From: Xanthobacteraceae bacterium
GTDB lineage: Bacteria; Pseudomonadota; Alphaproteobacteria; Rhizobiales; Xanthobacteraceae
NCBI GenBank assembly: GCA_028282095.1
Contig: JANQIP010000093.1
Location: 1-53,730 of the forward strand
Reading direction: 5' to 3'
Length of the DNA: 53,730 nt
In this document: piece after piece, positions 1 to 7,331 of the stretch
Layout: each line of letters opens with the position of its first letter
How positions within the stretch are numbered: position 1 is the first letter of the stretch
Program-made: the position numbers and the translations under genes
The notes under the pieces: model-generated
Told to the model about the DNA's origin: nothing
Database searches by the model: none
The model's input: the letters and a program-made list of their open reading frames with translations, nothing else

Positions 1-50
1 AATGCTTCAGAGCGAGTTCGACTGACGCAATTCGCTCTGATTATTGTTTG

Positions 51-100
51 TCGGTCGCATTTTCTGCGGCGAACCGGTTCCCACTTCGCCGGAAAATGCT
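51..100. repeat. Dispersed palindromic repeat, family B copy 1
   Basis: The stretch carries the core gaaccggttcccacttcgcc, which reappears (as itself or its complement) near 2291, 5865 and 37104. The consensus complement is a ~50-bp unit with aagtggaagccggttcgcc at its centre. It is similar to short palindromes that are common between Rhizobiales genes. No function can be assigned. Confidence 0.7.
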
Positions 101-136
101 TTATGGTCCTTTTCGCAATGCGAGACGTGAGGGGCC

Positions 137-511
137 ATGACCCGTATACGTTTTGATTTCGGAGCGGTTTCGCTCGACGCCTCTCTTCTCGACACGCCGA
201 CCGCTTCGGCGATCACGGCGGCACTTCCCATCACGTCATCCGTCCTGACATGGGGCGAGGAGGTCTATTTCGAGGTGCCCGTGCGTACGGAACGGGAGCA
301 GGGCGCGCGTGCCATCGTCACCCCCGGCGAAATCGCCTACTGGCCGGACGGGCCGGCGATCGCGATCGGCTTCGGCCGCACGCCGATCTCCAAAGGCGGC
401 GAGACCCGCCTCGCGGCACCCTGCAATGTGTTCGCGCAGGCGGCGAGCGATGTGAAAGCACTTGCCGGTATCGCGGCGGGCACCAGAGTCACTGTCACGC
501 GGCTCGATTAG
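137..511 (+). CDS. Cyclophilin-like fold protein
   Basis: A 124-residue protein without signal peptide or membrane segment, so probably cytoplasmic. It resembles the small cyclophilin-like family typified by TM1367 (a prokaryotic beta-barrel with the peptidyl-prolyl isomerase fold but no proven isomerase activity). The supporting motifs are EEVYFEVPV at about residues 41-49 and YWPDGPAIAIGFGRTP at 68-83, the conserved strand-turn-strand of this family. The length is normal for the family. The ATG at 137 is preceded by gagggg, closely spaced. It stands alone between repeats, with no operon partner to suggest a substrate. The family call is from memory of the motif; the biological role is unknown. 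Confidence 0.75.
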   Translation: MTRIRFDFGAVSLDASLLDTPTASAITAALPITSSVLTWGEEVYFEVPVRTEREQGARAIVTPGEIAYWPDGPAIAIGFGRTPISKGGETRLAAPCNVFAQAASDVKALAGIAAGTRVTVTRLD

Positions 512-562
512 CGCGTGATCGCTGTTGGCTTGAAGCAATCGCGCCTTGGCGGGGACTTGTTG

Positions 563-646
563 ATCCGTTCGTCCCCGCGAAAGCGGGGACCCAGGTTGCC
601 TTAACAAGGCTAGCGAGATTCCCGCTTTCGCGGGAATGAACGGAAT
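563..646. repeat. REP-like double hairpin, family D copy 1
   Basis: There are two adjacent perfect hairpins: gtccccgcgaaagcggggac (571-590) and attcccgctttcgcgggaat (618-637), separated by a spacer with a small inner inverted repeat. Related units lie near 36850-36952 and 37912-37972. This type of repeat is common in alphaproteobacterial intergenic DNA and lies here just downstream of the cyclophilin-like gene. Confidence 0.75.
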
Positions 647-651
647 CTGGC

Positions 652-745
652 GCGCGATTGCTTGAGATTGAGTCGAGTGCGGTTTCCTTGTCTTTGTTTT
701 GTCGCATGATCTTGTCCAAACAGTTCGCCAGATTTTCGGATCATG
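652..745. repeat. Dispersed palindromic repeat, family A, degenerate copy
   Basis: The unit reads in the reverse orientation of the family A consensus: a gagtgcgattgag-like arm, the spacer tttgttttgtcgcatgatct, and a decayed hairpin ending in cggatcatgct. Several substitutions (tccaaacagttcgccagat) break the inner CCGAAAAGT/ACTTTTCGG stem, which suggests an old copy. Confidence 0.65.
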
Positions 746-757
746 CTGTGGCGCCGC

Positions 758-815
758 GTCGATCTCAGTCTGCGGCGCTCAGGTCGGTCGATCTCAGTCT
801 GCGGCGCTCAGGTCG
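758..815. repeat. 29-bp perfect tandem duplication at a gene end
   Basis: The 29-bp unit beginning gtcgatctcagtctgcggcg occurs twice back to back (758-786 and 787-815). The second copy contains the last codons and TGA stop of the lipoprotein gene on the minus strand; the first repeats the same codons and stop out of frame. It looks like a recent slippage or recombination duplication. Confidence 0.85.
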
Positions 816-1258
816 AACGGTGCAAAGCTGCGCTCGCTGCAACGATCCGTTCCGACCGCGAAACGGGTCTCGACGACTTCCTCCTTCCGTATGAAGAACG
901 CATAGTAATAAGTCACCGCCTTCGGGTTGAACTTGACGCAGACGAGCCATGCGGGGCCGCCGAGATGCTCGGCCCAGCGCGGCTCGGAAATCTCCATATG
1001 GGCAAAGTCGCGCTGTTGCTTGAAGTCCTTCAGAGCGCTGGCAACCAGCCGGTGATAGGGCGGCACCGGTTCCGGAGTAAGCATGAGCGCGCGCTCGAAC
1101 GCATCCTCGAATATCGGGCTGCTCAGGCCGCACGCCGTCAGCGATGGCGCGACCCCCAAAATGCCGAGGACGGTGACCCACCTGCGAAACCGCTGCAATC
1201 TCGGTTGATCCGGCGGCTGCACGCGGCAGCCGGACCTCGTACTCAATTCGTTCGTCAC
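794..1258 (-). CDS. Putative lipoprotein of unknown function
   Basis: A 154-residue protein. A basic stretch (RRW at about 25-27) is followed by a hydrophobic segment and a lipobox-like LTAC at about 40-43, so it is probably lipid-modified at Cys43 and exported. The mature part is about 110 residues and mixed in charge, with a WLVCVKFNPK segment and a YYYAFFIRKEE segment; I recognise no family. The start is GTG at 1258, and a start nearer the hydrophobic segment is possible because the N-terminal 24 residues are unusually polar for a signal peptide. The gene ends inside a 29-bp tandem duplication. It lies beside the deacetylase-like gene in the same direction, with an 80-bp gap. Confidence 0.6.
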   Translation of the reverse strand: MTNELSTRSGCRVQPPDQPRLQRFRRWVTVLGILGVAPSLTACGLSSPIFEDAFERALMLTPEPVPPYHRLVASALKDFKQQRDFAHMEISEPRWAEHLGGPAWLVCVKFNPKAVTYYYAFFIRKEEVVETRFAVGTDRCSERSFAPFDLSAAD

Positions 1259-1339
1259 ACTTGCCGACCCACGGCGGAACGGCTGATCAACATACGATAG
1301 TTGCGGCTTTTTTTGGTTGGTCCTGCGCCGTCGGCCATC

Positions 1340-2269
1340 TCACCCGCGCATCAGCGTGGTCACATGAACCGCGACTGAGCGCCCAAGGCCCTGCAGGTCA
1401 TAGCCGCCTTCCAGCAACGAGACGACGCGCCCATTGGCGGTCTCGTCAGCAACATCCATGAGCTTGCGGGTCACCCAGGCGTAGTCGGCCTCCAGAAGAT
1501 TGATGTTGGCGAGCGGGTCGCGCATGTGAGCGTCGAAACCGGCGGAGATCACGACCAGGTCGGGACGGAAATCGCGCAGCCGCGGCAGGACGCGGGTCTC
1601 GACCGCCTCGTGGAACTCCTCGCCGCCATCGCCGGCGCGCAGCGGCGCGTTGACGATCGTATCGTGGTCGCCGCGTTCCGACACCGAGCCGGTGCCGGGA
1701 TAGAGCGGCATTTCATGGGTGGAGCAATACATCAGTGTCGGGTCGGACCAGAAAATCTCCTGAGTCCCGTTGCCGTGATGGACGTCGAAATCGATCACGG
1801 CGACCCGCTCGGCCCCATATTCGCTCTGCGCGTGGCGCGCGGCGATCGCCGCATTGTTGAAGAAGCAAAAGCCCATCGGCGCCGCGGTTTCGGCATGATG
1901 GCCGGGCGGACGCATGGCACAGAAGGCATTGGCCACCCGGCCGGTCATCACCTCGTCGACCGCCATCACCGCGCCGCCGGCAGAGCGCAGCGCCGCCTCG
2001 AAGGTGCCGGGCGACATCGAGGTGTCGGCGTCGAGCCGTACGAGGCCTTCGCGCGGGTTCGCCTCGCGGATCGCCTCGATATACGCCATCGGGTGGCACA
2101 GCGCGATACGATGAAACGCGGCGACCGGCGCCTGTTCACGCGCCAGCGTCTGGAACGATTCATGCTCCAGCACCTGTTCGATGACGCGCAGCCGGTCCGG
2201 CCGCTCCGGATGGCCGAGCGGCGGAATGTGTTCGAGGCCGGCGGCGTGGGTGATGTACAGGGTTGTCAT
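1340..2269 (-). CDS. Histone deacetylase family (AcuC/class II-like) amidohydrolase
   Basis: A 309-residue zinc hydrolase of the arginase/deacetylase fold; bacterial members remove acetyl or aminopropyl groups from lysine-like or polyamine substrates. Visible motifs are GHPERPDRL (19-27), RPPGHHA with the catalytic His pair (120-126), DFDVHHGNGT with zinc ligands Asp162 and His164, SAGFDAH with zinc ligand Asp246, and the late EGGYDL carrying the transition-state Tyr. The length is typical. The open frame can be extended to a GTG at 2284, but the ATG at 2269 gives the usual family N-terminus MTTLYITH, so it is chosen here; the Shine-Dalgarno signal is weak for both. There is no linked acetoin or polyamine gene, so the substrate is open. 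Confidence 0.9.
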   Translation of the reverse strand: MTTLYITHAAGLEHIPPLGHPERPDRLRVIEQVLEHESFQTLAREQAPVAAFHRIALCHPMAYIEAIREANPREGLVRLDADTSMSPGTFEAALRSAGGAVMAVDEVMTGRVANAFCAMRPPGHHAETAAPMGFCFFNNAAIAARHAQSEYGAERVAVIDFDVHHGNGTQEIFWSDPTLMYCSTHEMPLYPGTGSVSERGDHDTIVNAPLRAGDGGEEFHEAVETRVLPRLRDFRPDLVVISAGFDAHMRDPLANINLLEADYAWVTRKLMDVADETANGRVVSLLEGGYDLQGLGRSVAVHVTTLMRG

Positions 2270-2286
2270 TGGAGCAATCGGCACTT

Positions 2287-2340
2287 CCTAGAGCGTCTTC
2301 AGGCGAAGTGGAAGCCGGTTCGCCATGAAGAACGCGACCA
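2287..2340. repeat. Dispersed palindromic repeat, family B copy 2
   Basis: Begins tagagcgtcttcaggcgaag and continues with tggaagccggttcgcc, matching the complement of the copy at 51-100 and the copy at 5865. It sits directly upstream of the deacetylase-like gene. Confidence 0.7.
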
Positions 2341-2398
2341 ACACAGAACGGACAGAAGCGAATTCTGATTTCACTCTCAAGCAGACTTCGCCGTGGAG

Positions 2399-2493
2399 CG
2401 CGATTGCGTCACGTTGAACCAATCGCGCCCTGTTTCTCATTGTTCTCTCGCATGTTCGTAGCCGAAAAGTCTGCAACTTTCCGGCATCATGCT
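2399..2493. repeat. Dispersed palindromic repeat, family A, decayed copy
   Basis: Reverse-oriented and degenerate: a gcgcgattgcgtcacgttga arm, a tttctcattgttctctcgca spacer, then gccgaaaagtctgcaacttt and ccggcatcatgctcg. The remaining ~190 bp up to 2685 contains no gene I can support. Confidence 0.6.
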
Positions 2494-2684
2494 CGAAACG
2501 CATCTGATCGACCGAACCTACGGCAAGGCGGCAAGCACGCCTACCGGAAATCTCAAAAAAAGGTCCTCTTTTTCGAGCGGCTGAGCAGATAACTTGAAGC
2601 ATTTGGCGATCGCGGGAAGCTCGCTCCAGCAGAACCGCTCGCAGAGCAGGCAAAAGCGATCGCACTCGAAAGTGTTCGCTCTCC

Positions 2685-2786
2685 AGAGCATGATCCCGAA
2701 AAGTTGGCTGACTTTTCGGACTAGATCATGCGACCAAACAAAGAGAAAGGAGCGCGATTGAGTCAACCTGAATCCATCGCGCTCTA
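2685..2786. repeat. Dispersed palindromic repeat, family A, full copy
   Basis: A full-length unit of about 102 bp. The left double-arm hairpin is gcatgatc-ccgaaaagt / acttttcgg-gatcatgc, followed by an A-rich spacer (aaacaaagagaaa) and a second weaker palindrome ending catcgcgctcta. The last three bases (2784-2786, cta) are the TAG stop codon of the convergent SDR gene. Confidence 0.85.
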
Positions 2787-3671
2787 GACGGCGTCCAGAT
2801 TTACGCCGGCGGGAGGTGGCGGGTCATCGGGAACGAAGAAGTCACCCTGCAGCGGTACGGCCGGGTCGACGCGGTAGTGCTCGAAATCACTGATGCCCTC
2901 GCCGGCAAGGAAGCTGTCGTCGATCAGGAAGTTTCCGGTGAAGGCGCGCGCGTCTTTCTGGAAAATCCGGCAGGCCGCCTCGGCCATGATCGCGGGCCGG
3001 CGCGAGCGCCGCATCATCTCCTTGCCCCCGAGCAGGTTTTCGATGGCGGCGGTCGCGATGGTGGTGCGCGGCCACAGCGTATTGACGGCGATGCCCGTCT
3101 CGCGCAGCTCGCCGGCAAGCCCGAGCGCGACCAGACTCATCCCGAACTTGGCGATCGAATAGGCCGTGTGCGGCGCGAACCACTTCTCCTTCATGTCGAG
3201 CGGCGGGGCGATCATCAGGATATGCGGATTTGCCGCTCGGGCGAGATGGGGGATCGCGTATTTCGACACCATGAAGGTGGCGCGCGTGTTGACCGCGTGC
3301 ATCAGGTCGAAACGGCGCATCTCGGTGTCGGCGGCGGGGGTGAGGCTGATTGCGCTCGCATTATTGACCACGACATCGAGCCCGCCGAACCGGCTGACCG
3401 CCTGCTCAATCGCCCCTTTGACCTGAGACTCCTCGCGCACGTCGCAGGCAAGCGGCAATGCGCGTCCGCCCGCCGCCTCGATCTCCGCGGCCGCCGTATG
3501 GATCGTCCCGCCCAGCTTGGGATGCGGGGTGACCGTCTTGGCGGCGATCGCGACATTGGCGCCGGCGCGCGCCGCCTCAAGTGCGATCGCAAGCCCGATG
3601 CCGCGGGAGGCGCCGGTGACGAACAAGGTCTTGCCGGCGAGCCCAGCCGCGGGCCTGGCTGCGAGCGTCAT
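2784..3671 (-). CDS. HSDL2-like SDR family oxidoreductase
   Basis: A 295-residue short-chain dehydrogenase/reductase, probably acting on a hydroxyacyl or ketoacyl substrate with NAD(P). It has the cofactor motif TGASRGIG (19-26), NNAS (103-106) and YxxxK as Tyr171/Lys175. The lysine-rich context KTVTPHPKLGGTIHTAA and the stretch PPLDMKEKWF are typical of the HSDL2-like group, in which the active-site Ser lies in a SPPL motif; here that motif reads IAPPL (154-158), so the catalytic Ser appears to be Ala155. Its ATG overlaps the TGA of the upstream acyl-CoA dehydrogenase by 4 bp, so the two are translationally coupled. The stop codon TAG is contributed by a family A repeat. Confidence 0.88.
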   Translation of the reverse strand: MTLAARPAAGLAGKTLFVTGASRGIGLAIALEAARAGANVAIAAKTVTPHPKLGGTIHTAAAEIEAAGGRALPLACDVREESQVKGAIEQAVSRFGGLDVVVNNASAISLTPAADTEMRRFDLMHAVNTRATFMVSKYAIPHLARAANPHILMIAPPLDMKEKWFAPHTAYSIAKFGMSLVALGLAGELRETGIAVNTLWPRTTIATAAIENLLGGKEMMRRSRRPAIMAEAACRIFQKDARAFTGNFLIDDSFLAGEGISDFEHYRVDPAVPLQGDFFVPDDPPPPAGVNLDAV

Positions 3672-5452
3672 GATGCGATCACGGTATCGGCGGCCACCAC
3701 GCCGCCGGAGGCGTCGACGATCGCCTTTTCCAGCGCGGGCGCCTGCACGGCGAGCGCCTCGGCGAAATAGCGCGCAAGGGTCACCCGGGCTGCCGCCCTG
3801 GTGCCATCCTCGCCCTGGCGTTGCGCGGCGAGCGCTTCCTCGGTGAGCATGCAGCCGCCGGCCGCGAGCCCGAACAGCCGGAGAAACGGCGTTGCGCCCG
3901 CGAGCGCGGCGTCAATGTCGTCCTTGAGATTGTCGACAAGCCAGCTGCTTGCCCGCTCCAGGCTGTCGACCGCCTCGCCGAGCCGCCGGCCGGCGGCGCC
4001 GAACGCGGGATCGTTCGATCCTCTCACGGTCTCAACGGTGCTGCGCAACTCGCCGACGAAGGTTGCGAGCGCCTGGCCGTCCGCCATCGGCAGCTTGCGG
4101 GTGACGAGGTCGATCGCCTGGATTCCGTTCGTGCCCTCATAGATCTGGGCCACCCGCACGTCGCGATAGAATTGGGCGATGCCGGTCTCCTCAATATAGC
4201 CCATGCCCCCATAGACCTGGATGCCGAGCGAAGCGACCTCTGTGCCGATATCGGTCGAAAAGGCCTTGGCAATTGGCGTGAGCAGCGCGGCGCGCTCGTC
4301 GGCGGCCTGGCGTGCGGCTGCATCCGGCGCGGCGTGGGCCCGGTCGATGGCAACCGCGGTTGCATAGCAGATCGCGCGCGCCGCATTGGTGAGCGCGCGC
4401 ATGTTCATCAGCATGCGCTTGACGTCGGGGTGTTCGGCGATCGGCGCCGACTCGCGGCCGGGCCGGCTCGCGATGTGTCCCTGGTGGCGCTCGCGGGCGA
4501 AGGCCATGGCTTGCTGCGTTGTCGCCTCGGCGACGGCGACGCCCTCGATGCCGACTGCGAGCCGCGCCCGGTTCATCATGGTGAACATGCAGGCTATGCC
4601 GCGGTTTTCCTGGCCGACGAGATAGCCCACGGCGCCGCCTTGATCGCCGAACACCATGCTGCAGGTGGGCGAGGCGTGAATGCCGAGCTTGTGCTCGATC
4701 GAATGGGCGTACACATCGTTGCGGGCGCCGAGCGAGCCGTCGGCATTGACGAGGAATTTCGGGACGAGGAACACGGACAGCCCGCGCGAGCCGGCCGGCG
4801 CATCCTCAAGGCGCGCAAGCACGATGTGGATGATGTTCTCCGAGAGGTCGTGCTCGCCATAGGTGATGAAAATCTTCTCGCCGGTCAGTCGGTAGGTGCC
4901 GTCGCCGGCGCGCACCGCCTTGGTGCGCAGCGTGCTGAGGTCGGAGCCGGCCTGCGGCTCGGTCAATTGCATGGTCCCCATCCACTCGCCGGACACGAGC
5001 TTCGGCAGATAGGTTGCCTTGAGCTCGGGGGAGCCATGCTCAACAACCAGTTCGGTTGCCGATGTGGTCAGCAGCGGGCCGAGCGCGAACGCCATGGAAG
5101 CGCCGCTCCATACTTCGAGCAGCGCCGCATTAAGGGAGTAGGGCAGGCCCTGGCCGCCCCATTCGACCGGTGCCGACAATCCGTTCCAGCCGGCGCCCGC
5201 CCAGGCGTGATAGGCCTCTTTCCAGCCCGGCGCGGTCGTCACCTCGCCGTCCTTGAACTGGACCCCATGCAGGTCGCCGACCCGGTTGAGCGGGGCGATC
5301 ACGCCGTCGGCGAACTTGCCGGCTTCCTCGACGATCGCCGCGATAAGATCGTCGCCGAGGTCGCCATAGAGACCCTCGCGGCGCGCCGCTTCGAGGCCGG
5401 CCACATGGTTAAGGGTGAACAGGATATCGGCAACCGGAGTGGTGTAGGTCAT
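3668..5452 (-). CDS. Acyl-CoA dehydrogenase family protein (long, ~594 aa)
   Basis: An FAD enzyme that introduces an alpha-beta double bond in an acyl-CoA. It belongs to the long (~590 aa) subgroup that includes 3-methylmercaptopropionyl-CoA dehydrogenase (DmdC). Motifs include MQLTEPQAGSDLSTLRT, the FAD/substrate loop EKIFITYGEHD, GIQVYGGMGYIEE and the catalytic-Glu segment QIYEGTNGIQ. A C-terminal extension carrying the extra ACAD domain matches the long subgroup. The frame stays open to 5542, but ATG 5452 (MTYTTPVADI) is preceded by gagga at good spacing and matches the family N-terminus. It forms an operon with the SDR gene (4-bp overlap), suggesting fatty-acyl or related CoA-thioester oxidation. 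The exact substrate cannot be read from sequence. Confidence 0.9.
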   Translation of the reverse strand: MTYTTPVADILFTLNHVAGLEAARREGLYGDLGDDLIAAIVEEAGKFADGVIAPLNRVGDLHGVQFKDGEVTTAPGWKEAYHAWAGAGWNGLSAPVEWGGQGLPYSLNAALLEVWSGASMAFALGPLLTTSATELVVEHGSPELKATYLPKLVSGEWMGTMQLTEPQAGSDLSTLRTKAVRAGDGTYRLTGEKIFITYGEHDLSENIIHIVLARLEDAPAGSRGLSVFLVPKFLVNADGSLGARNDVYAHSIEHKLGIHASPTCSMVFGDQGGAVGYLVGQENRGIACMFTMMNRARLAVGIEGVAVAEATTQQAMAFARERHQGHIASRPGRESAPIAEHPDVKRMLMNMRALTNAARAICYATAVAIDRAHAAPDAAARQAADERAALLTPIAKAFSTDIGTEVASLGIQVYGGMGYIEETGIAQFYRDVRVAQIYEGTNGIQAIDLVTRKLPMADGQALATFVGELRSTVETVRGSNDPAFGAAGRRLGEAVDSLERASSWLVDNLKDDIDAALAGATPFLRLFGLAAGGCMLTEEALAAQRQGEDGTRAAARVTLARYFAEALAVQAPALEKAIVDASGGVVAADTVIAS

Positions 5453-5864
5453 GAATCCTCGCTCGGCATCTCCGAGGTCCGGCGGTTTGCCGGGACCTGC
5501 TCGGCGGATCGACTGGATTTTCGACTGGCGGGCATACCCCACATCTTCACGCCGCGCGGGTGAGCAGCATCCCTTGCAATCGGCGAGATTGTACTCAGTG
5601 AACGCCTCTCAATCGTGCTGAACCGGCAACGCGGCGTGGTTTTGCGGTCGCCGAAAGGAACTCGCTGCCCCTCTCAAATCCGAGCCTTCTGCACATCTCA
5701 TATAGGTCTGGCAAGGCGGCAGGGCAGGGCCGGCCTCTCTGCCGCAGCTCGAGCGTTGATCCAAACGCAGCGCACACGTATGGTCGCGCCGTTGTCAAGC
5801 TTGAGCAACTGATGGGGGGTGAGGGCCGATTCCGATGCCTTGTCATCGGAATTTGCGCTCGTTA

Positions 5865-5917
5865 GGGCGTTTTCAGGTGAAGTGGAAGCCGGTTCGCCGC
5901 AGAAGACGCGACCGACA
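5865..5917. repeat. Dispersed palindromic repeat, family B copy 3
   Basis: Contains gcgttttcaggtgaagtgga followed by agccggttcgccgcagaaga, the clearest copy of family B. The rest of the ~500-bp gap between the acyl-CoA dehydrogenase and tRNA-Gln (5453-5957) shows no gene I can support. Minus-strand frames reading through the tRNA are translations of the tRNA itself. Confidence 0.75.
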
Positions 5918-5957
5918 AGGACGGTTAGAAGCGCGATCGGCCGTTCCGAGCGGCCAG

Positions 5958-5980
5958 GCGGGGCGTAGCTCAGCGGGGAG
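5958..5980 (+). pseudogene. Truncated tRNA 5' part (acceptor strand and D arm)
   Basis: The 23 bases contain ggggcgtagctcagcgggga, which reads as a tRNA 5' acceptor strand plus D-stem/loop (TAGCTCAG box). It then runs directly into the complete tRNA-Gln that begins two bases later. There is no anticodon or T arm. It is a partial duplication or the relic of a neighbouring tRNA. Confidence 0.6.
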
Positions 5981-5981
5981 T

Positions 5982-6056
5982 TGGGGCGTAGCCAAGTGGT
6001 AAGGCAGCGGATTTTGATTCCGCCATTCCCAGGTTCGAATCCTGGCGCCCCAGCCA
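5982..6056 (+). tRNA. tRNA-Gln (UUG anticodon)
   Basis: The acceptor stem tggggcg (5982-5988) pairs with cgcccca (6046-6052), followed by an encoded GCCA. The anticodon stem gcgga/tccgc encloses the loop ttttgat with anticodon TTG, and the T arm ggttcgaatcc is canonical. The gene is complete. It is followed by the MntA/HepT toxin-antitoxin pair, a common setting for island attachment, but I see no direct repeat of its 3' end elsewhere in the window. Confidence 0.95.
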
Positions 6057-6229
6057 AAGCTTGTCTTTTGGTTCAAAAAGTTAAAGCGCGAATGCCTTCA
6101 GCGCTCCCGCAACAATCTGATCCCCCAACTATCTGATCTGAACATACGAGAGATTTTAGTTGTCTCCTTGACGGGTTTTCTGTCGTCTTCACCTCTGGCC
6201 GAGAGAACAAACCGTGATAAAGTGGAGCC

Positions 6230-6535
6230 ATGAACCGCGAAACCGTCATCGCTCGCCTCAAGCTGATGGAAGAACGCCTTCGCCGTCTCGGCGTAGCGCG
6301 GCTCTATCTCTACGGCTCCTATGCCCGCGACGAGGCACGGCCCGACAGCGACATTGATGTTCTGGTGGATTTTGCCGCTGGCGACGCGCGGGAGCATGAT
6401 CTGGAAGGATTTTTCGCCCCCTACCATGTTTTGGAAGAGGGTTTTCCCGGTGTGGAAATTGGCTATAGCACGCGCGACGGTCTTGAGCCGCTCTACCGGC
6501 CCCATATCGAGCGGAGCGCCGTGCAGGTTTTCTGA
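6230..6535 (+). CDS. mntA: MntA-type minimal nucleotidyltransferase antitoxin
   Basis: A 101-residue protein of the DNA polymerase beta-like nucleotidyltransferase superfamily. The signature GS-x10-DxD is intact: GSYARDEARPDSDIDVL at about residues 28-44. In characterised MntA/HepT pairs this small enzyme AMPylates the HEPN toxin to silence it. The length is normal. The ATG at 6230 follows a weak purine stretch (gtggagcc). The stop TGA shares its last base with the ATG of the HEPN gene, so the pair is translationally coupled in antitoxin-first order. It sits just downstream of tRNA-Gln, suggesting acquired DNA. Confidence 0.9.
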   Translation: MNRETVIARLKLMEERLRRLGVARLYLYGSYARDEARPDSDIDVLVDFAAGDAREHDLEGFFAPYHVLEEGFPGVEIGYSTRDGLEPLYRPHIERSAVQVF

Positions 6536-6894
6536 TGGCTTCTGCGAAGCTTCCTTCCGTGCGCCTGCAGCACATGCTTGATGAAATCGACGCTGTTCTC
6601 GCGGCCACGAAGGGCTTCAGCGCTGAAGAGATCATGGGCGACTATCTCAAGCGCCGGGCGGTTGAAAGGGCGATCCAGATTATCTCGGAAGCTGCGAAGG
6701 AACTTCCCGCGAACATACGCGCGGAAGAGCCGGACATGCCATGGGCAAACATCATCGCCGTCGGCAACTATCTTCGCCACGAATATTACCGGATCAAGGT
6801 AGACATCATGCAACAGATCCTTGCGGAGCGTCTTCCGCAACTGCGACCCGCGGTAGCGCGCCTTCTGCAACGTCACGGCAGCGGGGCCGAATAA
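6535..6894 (+). CDS. hepT: HepT-like HEPN (DUF86) toxin, variant active site
   Basis: A 119-residue all-helical HEPN protein, the expected RNase-type toxin partner of MntA. Family HEPN toxins use an R-x4-6-H motif, usually RNxLxHxY. Here the corresponding stretch is GNYLRHEYYR (about residues 77-86), so the Arg five residues before the His is Gly and an Arg stands directly before the His instead. I recall this GNxLRHxY form as a recurrent DUF86 subgroup, so it need not be inactive. The Tyr that MntA AMPylates in other pairs is represented by the EYY segment. Start ATG overlaps the antitoxin stop by 1 bp. Confidence 0.88.
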   Translation: MASAKLPSVRLQHMLDEIDAVLAATKGFSAEEIMGDYLKRRAVERAIQIISEAAKELPANIRAEEPDMPWANIIAVGNYLRHEYYRIKVDIMQQILAERLPQLRPAVARLLQRHGSGAE

Positions 6895-7331
6895 ACACTG
6901 CGTTTTGGGGCACGGCCAAGCCAGCCGCTACGGCTTGTGCACACTACCACCCATTACATCTCCGTTTTTGCCCAAGCAGTAGCAATAAATCCACGCTCGG
7001 CGCTTGGAAAATTGTTCGGTAACGTTTGACCAAGCTCAGCCAAATCTAGTTTTCTTTCGAGTTGGCCTTGCTCTTCGAACGGCGCGCCTGCCGATACGAT
7101 GTGCCGCGTAACACGCGACCGACCAATGCTCGGCGTGCTCGTCACCGCATGCCGCGAGCGAGTGTCTTCGATTGCAAACGCGGCCATGTGTGTCCCCGGA
7201 ACAACGCCGGGGAGCATTGTGCGCCCAGGAGTATTGTCGCTGTTGTGTACTCGGTGAGTACGAGCCAAACTACAGCCATTCCTGCGCCCCCCTTAAGACC
7301 TAACCGGTGCGTATGCACGTAAGGGCGTACC
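6895..7331. other. Intergenic gap, no supported gene
   Basis: About 440 bp between the HEPN gene and the outer-membrane gene. A minus-strand frame of 104 codons (6954-7268) contains SAGAPFE, faintly recalling the N-terminus of RidA-family proteins, but the match stops there. No promoter or terminator is clear. Confidence 0.4.

Noticed and set aside
5698..6076. Minus-strand frames beginning GAPGFEPGNGG and similar
   Set aside because: These are translations of the complement of tRNA-Gln, a well-known false gene.
6954..7268. Minus-strand frame of 104 codons with SAGAPFE, like a RidA N-terminus
   Set aside because: The similarity ends after seven residues, there is no ribosome-binding site and the rest is not RidA-like.
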